Assembly (NCBI RefSeq): GCF_015674855.1
Contig: NZ_JADMLG010000009.1
Coordinates: 211,541 to 275,540 of the forward strand
Origin: Nocardia bovistercoris
GTDB taxonomy: Bacteria; Actinomycetota; Actinomycetes; Mycobacteriales; Mycobacteriaceae
Direction: 5' to 3'
Length of the DNA stretch: 64,000 nt
The position numbers and the translations under genes were made by a program. Of this stretch, positions 59,702 through 64,000 are shown in pieces (position 1 is the first letter of the stretch; each line of letters starts with the position of its first letter). The notes below the pieces were generated by a model that was not told where the DNA came from, did no database searches, and worked only from the letters and a program-made list of their open reading frames with translations.

Positions 59702-61143
59702 TTGCGTTGCACCGCCTTCGAATACAAATCCAGCAAGCGCTGGTCCGGGTCGTAGCGTTTCTTCAGTTCGGTGTAGGCGCTGCCACCGTACAGCGCCGCG
59801 AATTCATCTTTGCCGTAGAACGCGTCGGAGTACAGCGACTTATGACCGTCGAAATCGGTCACGGTCTTTTCGATCGCGCGATTGGCCGCGCCTTCGGGCT
59901 GCCCCGCGACCGTCGGCACCGCGGACCAGAACCCGACATTGACGTAGGTCCGGTTCGGTTCCAGCGGATACAGCGGCCACGCGCGCCCGCCGTCGGTGCT
60001 CGCACCGGTGTCGCGCAGCCGCAGCGGGCACAGCCAGAGCGGTTCGATGGGGATTTCGCGCAGGAACCATTCCACGAAATCGGCGGTGCGCTCCACGGGC
60101 ACCTCGATGTCCTGCACCACGCGCTCGCGCGGCGGATTGCCCTTGCGGGCCTCCAGCCTGTCGCTGATGTCGAATTTGTGGTCGAGCGCGATCAGTTTCC
60201 AGTAGAAGCTGCTGCGCCGGTAACGCTTCGGCCAGAAGCGGCGGATGCGCGGGTTCTGGGTGCCGAACGCGCGCGAACACCAGAACCAGTCGGTGTCCCA
60301 GCGCCACAGGTAGTCGTGGATGGTCAGCCGGTCCCGCTTGGGTATCGCGGCGTCGTGCTGCAGGGACCGGTAGTAGATGTCCATACCGGTGTAATCGCTG
60401 ACCGGGCCGGGTTCGTCGGTTTTGCGGCCGAGCGTCAGATAGCTTTCGTCGGCGCTGAACACGACGCCGTCCAGATAGTCGACCTGTTCGCCGTCGTAGA
60501 ACTTCTCGACGACGATCCGGTCCAGCGCCGTCTCGAGTTCGCGCAGATCGTGGAAGCGCACGTGCCGCAGCGCCACATAGGGGAGTACGGATTCCAGTTC
60601 GATTTTCAGCCGGACCGTGTAGCCGAGCGTGCCGTAGGAATTGGGAAAGCCGCGGAACAGATCCGAGTACGCGCCGTCGGGACTCGCGGTGATGAGTTCT
60701 CCCGCGCCCGTGAGCACGTCCATTTCCAGGACGGCCTCGTGCGGCAGACCGGTGCGGAAGGAACTCGACTCGATGCCGAGTCCGGTGACCGCGCCGCCGA
60801 GGGTGATCGTCTTGAGCTGCGGGACCACGGTCGGCGCGAGCCCGTATGGCAATGTCGCGGCAACCAGGTCCTCGTAAGTGGTCATGCCCGCGACATCGGC
60901 CGTCTTCGCCTCCGCGTCCACCTGCACGACCTTCGTCAATCCTGAGACGTCGAGGCCGGGAGCTGTGCTCTTGGCCCGCGCTCGGAACAGGTTGGAGGTC
61001 TTCTTGGCCAGCCGGACATTGGCATCGGCGGGTATGGCGCGGTAACTCGCCAGCAAGCGATCGACACCCGCTCGATGCGCGGCAAACCCTGATTCGTGCG
61101 CGGCCGGATCGTGACCGGCCTTCCCCAACAGACTCACTGCCAC
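59698..61143 (-). CDS. FAD-binding oxidoreductase, partner of the fatty acid methyltransferase
   Basis: A 481-residue flavoprotein. The FAD-binding PCMH-type domain covers about residues 35-215 (RLAKKTSNLFRAR, VDAEAKTADVAGMTTYEDLVAATLPYGLAPTVVPQLKTITLGGAVTGLGIESSSFRTGL); the C-terminal part carries YRSLQHDAAIPKRDRLTIHDYLWRWDTDWFWCS. In this pair it would reduce the methylene made by the downstream enzyme to a methyl branch using NADPH. GTG at 61143 is given; GTG at 61137 has better ribosome spacing. The stop overlaps the next gene by four bases. Confidence 0.85.
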   Translation of the reverse strand: MAVSLLGKAGHDPAAHESGFAAHRAGVDRLLASYRAIPADANVRLAKKTSNLFRARAKSTAPGLDVSGLTKVVQVDAEAKTADVAGMTTYEDLVAATLPYGLAPTVVPQLKTITLGGAVTGLGIESSSFRTGLPHEAVLEMDVLTGAGELITASPDGAYSDLFRGFPNSYGTLGYTVRLKIELESVLPYVALRHVRFHDLRELETALDRIVVEKFYDGEQVDYLDGVVFSADESYLTLGRKTDEPGPVSDYTGMDIYYRSLQHDAAIPKRDRLTIHDYLWRWDTDWFWCSRAFGTQNPRIRRFWPKRYRRSSFYWKLIALDHKFDISDRLEARKGNPPRERVVQDIEVPVERTADFVEWFLREIPIEPLWLCPLRLRDTGASTDGGRAWPLYPLEPNRTYVNVGFWSAVPTVAGQPEGAANRAIEKTVTDFDGHKSLYSDAFYGKDEFAALYGGSAYTELKKRYDPDQRLLDLYSKAVQRK

Positions 61144-61397
61144 CCCTCGACGCTAGTACGCACCACGGCCGGCAGCCACCGCGAGGCGACGGCCGGAGGA
61201 GAAATGTCACGCATATGTTGCAACGGGAATATCGACCGTCGGTGAAACCAGCGGCAAACTCCGTGATCGAGGCGAGCGTACTACCGGGTACCGACAACTC
61301 ACGCGCACGGTCGCCACTCGCGCTCGGCGACGTGTCGGCGGTGCGCAACGCCTAAGGTGAATCCGAAGGCCGAGCCAAATCCGGACAAGGAGTTCAC

Positions 61398-61832
61398 GTG
61401 GGACAGGTCAGCGCCAGCAGTTCGATCGCCGTAACGGCGGATCCGAAGCGCGCTCTCGAGGCCATCGCGGATTACGACACGGTGCGTCCGCGCATCCTCA
61501 CCTCGCACTACCGCGACTACAAGGTGGTCGATGGCGGCAAAGGTGCGGGCACCGTCGCCGAATGGACCTTGCAGGCCACCGAGAGCCGGTCGCGCGACAT
61601 CCACGCCGAGGTCACGGTCGCCGATTCCATCGTGACCGAGCGGGACGCCAACTCGAGCCTGGTCAACACCTGGACCGTCACCCCCGACGGCACGGGTTCG
61701 CAGGTCACGCTGCGCACCACCTGGACCGGCGCGGGCGGTGTGAAGGGCATCTTCGAGGGCATCTTCGCCCCGCTCGGGCTGAAGAAGATCCAGGCCGAGG
61801 TGCTCGGCAACCTGAAGACCGAGCTGGGATAG
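61398..61832 (+). CDS. SRPBCC-fold protein (Rv3718c-like)
   Basis: A 144-residue protein of the START/SRPBCC fold: SASSSIAVTADPKRALEAIADYDTVRPRILTSHYRDYKVVDGGKGAGTVAEWTL, then strand-rich WTVTPDGTGSQVTLRTTWTGAGGVKGIFEGIFAPLGLKKIQAEVL. These bind hydrophobic ligands. AAGGAG lies eight bases before the GTG at 61398. It is divergent from the methyltransferase operon, as its mycobacterial counterpart is from Rv3719. Confidence 0.8.
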   Translation: MGQVSASSSIAVTADPKRALEAIADYDTVRPRILTSHYRDYKVVDGGKGAGTVAEWTLQATESRSRDIHAEVTVADSIVTERDANSSLVNTWTVTPDGTGSQVTLRTTWTGAGGVKGIFEGIFAPLGLKKIQAEVLGNLKTELG

Positions 61833-61845
61833 TCCGCGAGCGGAA

Positions 61846-61895
61846 CACACCGGCGGGGCCGCCCCCCGGGTACTGGGGGGGCGGCCCGGGGGCCG
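61846..61895 (+). terminator. Very GC-rich hairpin after the SRPBCC gene
   Basis: GGGGCCGCCCCCC and GGGGGGGCGGCCC can pair over about 13 bp around GGTACT. The following 90 bases are a run of GGGGCCGGGGGCGG and CGCGCG units, with no gene and no T-run. Confidence 0.6.
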
Positions 61896-62003
61896 GGGGC
61901 GGCGCCGCGCGGTAGGTTTTCGCCCGCGCGCGCACCACCCCGGCGCCCCGCCCCTATTTACGGGCCGGGCCCGCCGTGCGTCCGCGTCTCGGCGCGCGAG
62001 ATA

Positions 62004-62357
62004 TCAGCCGCTGCAGCCGATATCGAACAGATTGCCCTCCGGATCGGCGAGCGTCGCCCACTTCGCGCCGAATTCGTCGAAGTCGGCGAGGTGTTTCGCG
62101 CCGAGGCCGATCGCACGCTCGACGTGCTCGCGCCACTGTTCGGAGTGCAGATCGAGATGGATCACATTCTTGCCGGGCGTCTTGTCGGGCACCGCGATGA
62201 ACATCAGCGCCGGTCGAGCGCTCGCGCCGAGGCCGACCGTGGCGAAATGCTCGCTCGCGTCCTGGTCGACCGGCAGTTCGAGCAGCGCGGACCAGAAGCC
62301 CGCGAGCGCCGCCGCGTTCTCGCAGTCGAAGGTGACATGACCGAGGGAAAGAGACAT
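62004..62357 (-). CDS. VOC-family (glyoxalase/bleomycin-resistance) protein
   Basis: A 117-residue single-domain protein: MSLSLGHVTFDCENAAALAGFWSALLELPV at the start and KNVIHLDLHSEQWREHVERAIGLGAKHLADFDEFGAKWATLADPEGNLFDI at the end. The metal-binding positions of the fold (His in GHVTFDC, His in IHLDL, Glu in PEGNLF) are present. Substrate unknown. It starts ten bases after the MerR regulator, in one operon. Confidence 0.85.
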   Translation of the reverse strand: MSLSLGHVTFDCENAAALAGFWSALLELPVDQDASEHFATVGLGASARPALMFIAVPDKTPGKNVIHLDLHSEQWREHVERAIGLGAKHLADFDEFGAKWATLADPEGNLFDIGCSG

Positions 62358-62367
62358 GGTTCTCCTG

Positions 62368-63189
62368 TCATTGGTGTGCGATGGGCCAGCAGACTTCGGT
62401 GATGTAGTCGGCCGGGTTGTCGGTGTCGTCGGGGGAGGTCAGGTAGATCTCGCGTACGGGTTCGAGCAGCGAGACGTCGTGTTCGGCGACGTGGGTGCCC
62501 AGCGCGCCGTAGGTGCGGTCGAAATCCTCGAAGGGGCCGAGGTGCATGGCCACCGCGAACCGGCGCGCGGGCAGTTCGACCCGGGCGAGACCGTCGCGCG
62601 CGAGATCGGGGATCTCGGTGTCCTCGGGCAGCGGCACATAGGCAAGCACCTCGCCGAGGTCGTGTTCGAAGAAGTCGAGTGAGTAGGTCGCGCCGCCGGG
62701 ACCGGCCGGTTCGATGCCCGCCGCGGCCAGCGCCCCGTACAGCTGCCCGAACGTGGATTCGCACCAGGCGCCCGTGTCGGCACGGTCGATGACGGCGCGC
62801 AGGCCGAGCGCGGGAAAGGCGGCGGAGGTGCGGTATTCGACGGTGACCGGCGCGGCCGGGGTGAGCAGTGCGCGCAGTGAGGTGACCACCTCGCGGGTGC
62901 GTTGGAGTTGCTCCTCCATGCGTTCCAGGTGCGCGCGCAGGGTCGCGTCGCGCGCGCCGAGGTCCGGCGCGTCGAGGACCGCCTTGATCTCCGGCAGCGG
63001 CATGTCGAGTCGGCGCAGCCTGCGGATGAGGTGCGCGTCGGCGACCTGATCGGTGGAGTACCTGCGGTAGCCGGACCCGACGTCGATCTCGACCGGAACG
63101 AGCAGGGCTATCTCGTGGTAATGCCGCAGCGTCTTCACGGTGAGATAGGTCAGCCTGCTGAATTCGCCGATCGATACCGTCGCTGTCAT
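62368..63189 (-). CDS. MerR-family regulator with GyrI-like effector domain (BmrR type)
   Basis: A 273-residue regulator. The MerR helix-turn-helix is in VSIGEFSRLTYLTVKTLRHYHEIALLVPVEIDVGSGYRRYS, followed by a coiled coil (ERMEEQLQRTREVVTSLRALL) and a GyrI-like effector domain (about residues 120-273, with AFPALGLRAVIDRA and FAVAMHLGPFEDFDRTYGAL). This is the layout of BmrR-like sensors of hydrophobic drugs. ATG at 63189 is chosen; the frame to 63204 is shorter in support. It precedes the VOC gene in the same operon. Confidence 0.88.
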   Translation of the reverse strand: MTATVSIGEFSRLTYLTVKTLRHYHEIALLVPVEIDVGSGYRRYSTDQVADAHLIRRLRRLDMPLPEIKAVLDAPDLGARDATLRAHLERMEEQLQRTREVVTSLRALLTPAAPVTVEYRTSAAFPALGLRAVIDRADTGAWCESTFGQLYGALAAAGIEPAGPGGATYSLDFFEHDLGEVLAYVPLPEDTEIPDLARDGLARVELPARRFAVAMHLGPFEDFDRTYGALGTHVAEHDVSLLEPVREIYLTSPDDTDNPADYITEVCWPIAHQ

Positions 63190-63303
63190 GGGTTCAGCGA
63201 ACACCCTCCGGTGAGGGGAGAGTCAACAGGTCACGGTGACGCGCGGGAGTGTTCCGGCCTTCCACTAGGCTTGGCGGCGACACCTTCCGCAGAGAGGAAT
63301 GCC

Positions 63304-63645
63304 GTGCAGCCCGGTGGTCAGTTCGACATGCAGCAGTTACTCGCCCAAGCTCAGCAGATGCAGCAGGCCATGGTCGAGGCCCAGGCCGAACTCGCGGCCG
63401 CCGAGGTCGAGGGCCAGGCGGGCGGCGGGCTGGTGAAGGTCACCATCAAGGCGGGCGGCGAGGTCGTCGCGCTCACCATCGACCCCAAGGTCGTCGATCC
63501 CGACGATGTCGAAGGGCTACAGGATCTGGTGATCGGCGCGGTCAACGCGGCGCTGGCCAACGCGCAGGATCTCGCGGCCGAACGCCTCGGTCCGCTCGCG
63601 GGCGGACTCGGCGGCGGTGCGCTGCCCGGTCTGCCGGAATTCTGA
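63304..63645 (+). CDS. ebfC: Nucleoid-associated protein EbfC/YbaB
   Basis: A 113-residue protein: MQQLLAQAQQMQQAMVEAQAELAAAEVEGQAGGGLVKVTIKAGGEVVALTIDPKVVDPDDVEGLQDLVIGAVNAAL is the full YbaB fold. A Gly/Leu-rich tail follows. It binds DNA as a dimer and is usually paired with recR. GTG at 63304 follows GAGAGGAATGCC. The recR ribosome site overlaps its stop. Confidence 0.92.
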   Translation: MQPGGQFDMQQLLAQAQQMQQAMVEAQAELAAAEVEGQAGGGLVKVTIKAGGEVVALTIDPKVVDPDDVEGLQDLVIGAVNAALANAQDLAAERLGPLAGGLGGGALPGLPEF

Positions 63646-63655
63646 GGGTCGCGGG

Positions 63656-64000
63656 TTGTACGAGGGGCCGGTCCAGGATCTGATCGACGAACTGGGCAAA
63701 CTCCCCGGCGTCGGGCCGAAGAGCGCGCAGCGCATCGCCTTCCACCTGCTCCAGGTGGAACCGCCCGAGATCGACCGGCTCCAGGCCGCGTTGCAGAAGG
63801 TGCGCGACGGCGTGCGGTTCTGCGCCGCCTGCGGCACCGTCTCCGACAACGAACTGTGCCGGATCTGCGCCGACCCGCGCCGCGACCGCACCATGATCTG
63901 CGTGGTCGAGGAACCGAAAGACGTGCAGGCCATCGAACGCACCCGCGAATTCCGCGGTCGCTACCACGTGCTCGGCGGCGCGCTCGACCCGCTCAGCGGT
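63656..64000 (+). CDS. recR: Recombination mediator RecR, cut by the window edge
   Basis: The first 115 codons are present. From a TTG start at 63656 the protein begins LYEGPVQDLIDELGKLPGVG, and LPGVGPKSAQRIAFHLL is the helix-hairpin-helix. The zinc finger is FCAACGTVSDNELCRICAD, the Toprim domain begins ICVVEEPKDVQAIERT, and the fragment ends YHVLGGALDPLSG at position 64000. RecR works with RecF/RecO in gap repair. TTG is chosen because GAGGG lies seven bases before it, overlapping the ebfC stop, and the protein family starts there. Confidence 0.94.
   Translation, partial: MYEGPVQDLIDELGKLPGVGPKSAQRIAFHLLQVEPPEIDRLQAALQKVRDGVRFCAACGTVSDNELCRICADPRRDRTMICVVEEPKDVQAIERTREFRGRYHVLGGALDPLSG

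Noticed and set aside
61846..61960. GC-only run considered as a structured RNA gene
   Set aside because: It is almost pure G and C with simple repeats, so predicted pairing is not informative; only the first hairpin is listed as a possible terminator.

Overview
The window reads as chromosomal DNA of a high-GC, mycolic-acid-producing actinomycete, most likely a Nocardia or close relative. Pointers are a KasA-type ketoacyl synthase with a FadD32-type fatty acyl-AMP ligase, four MmpL-type or glycolipid-related proteins, a WS/DGAT-type acyltransferase, frequent GTG starts, and two blocks whose order recalls mycobacterial chromosomes (tyrA with tadA and a tRNA-Ser; tRNA-Ser, SRP RNA, an Rv3722c-like aminotransferase, dnaX, a FAD-oxidoreductase/methyltransferase pair, an SRPBCC protein, ebfC and recR). 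The genus is an inference from gene content. No sequence search was run.

Layout. 0-8 kb: the start of a C5 DNA methyltransferase leaving the left edge, a KasA/FadD32-like lipid pair, a monooxygenase-fold protein and a heterodimeric ABC exporter. 8-13 kb: glycolipid-binding fold protein, tyrA, tadA with its partner gene, tRNA-Ser(CGA), an intact VapBC module abutting the remains of a RelBE module, and two related small membrane proteins. 13-23 kb: tandem MmpL transporters with a divergent TetR regulator, a cysteine-free Rrf2 regulator and a second heterodimeric ABC exporter. 23-28 kb: tgt, a queuosine-precursor transporter and gluQ, a tRNA-queuosine salvage neighbourhood with a DUF309 gene coupled to gluQ. 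28-33 kb: an accessory-looking stretch with an orphan DUF397 protein, a WS/DGAT-like enzyme, an ADP-ribosylglycohydrolase, a small secreted protein, a toxin-antitoxin pair with a frameshifted toxin, tRNA-Ser(GGA) and the SRP RNA. 33-46 kb: aspartate aminotransferase, a methyltransferase, a HhH-GPD glycosylase, a ROK regulator behind a leaderless cysteine-rich leader peptide, a DUF2207 protein, a zinc metallopeptidase and an MmpL-TetR operon with a clear operator. 46-58 kb: dnaX with a very long low-complexity linker, fadA-fadB behind a structured leader, a PknK-like kinase/ATPase fusion and a HEPN/Abi-like gene. 58-64 kb: a lipid methyltransferase and FAD oxidoreductase operon, SRPBCC protein, VOC and MerR genes, ebfC and recR.

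Most genes are housekeeping or lipid-envelope functions of known families. I see no CRISPR array, no insertion sequence and no intact prophage. The items that most deserve a second look are the Cys-rich leader ahead of the ROK regulator (37.0-37.2 kb), the structured RNA ahead of fadA (48.9-49.1 kb), the toxin-antitoxin remnants beside tRNA-Ser (11.0-12.0 kb), the frameshifted toxin with an intact antitoxin and nested palindrome (31.8-32.5 kb), the queuosine cluster, and the unusual DnaX.
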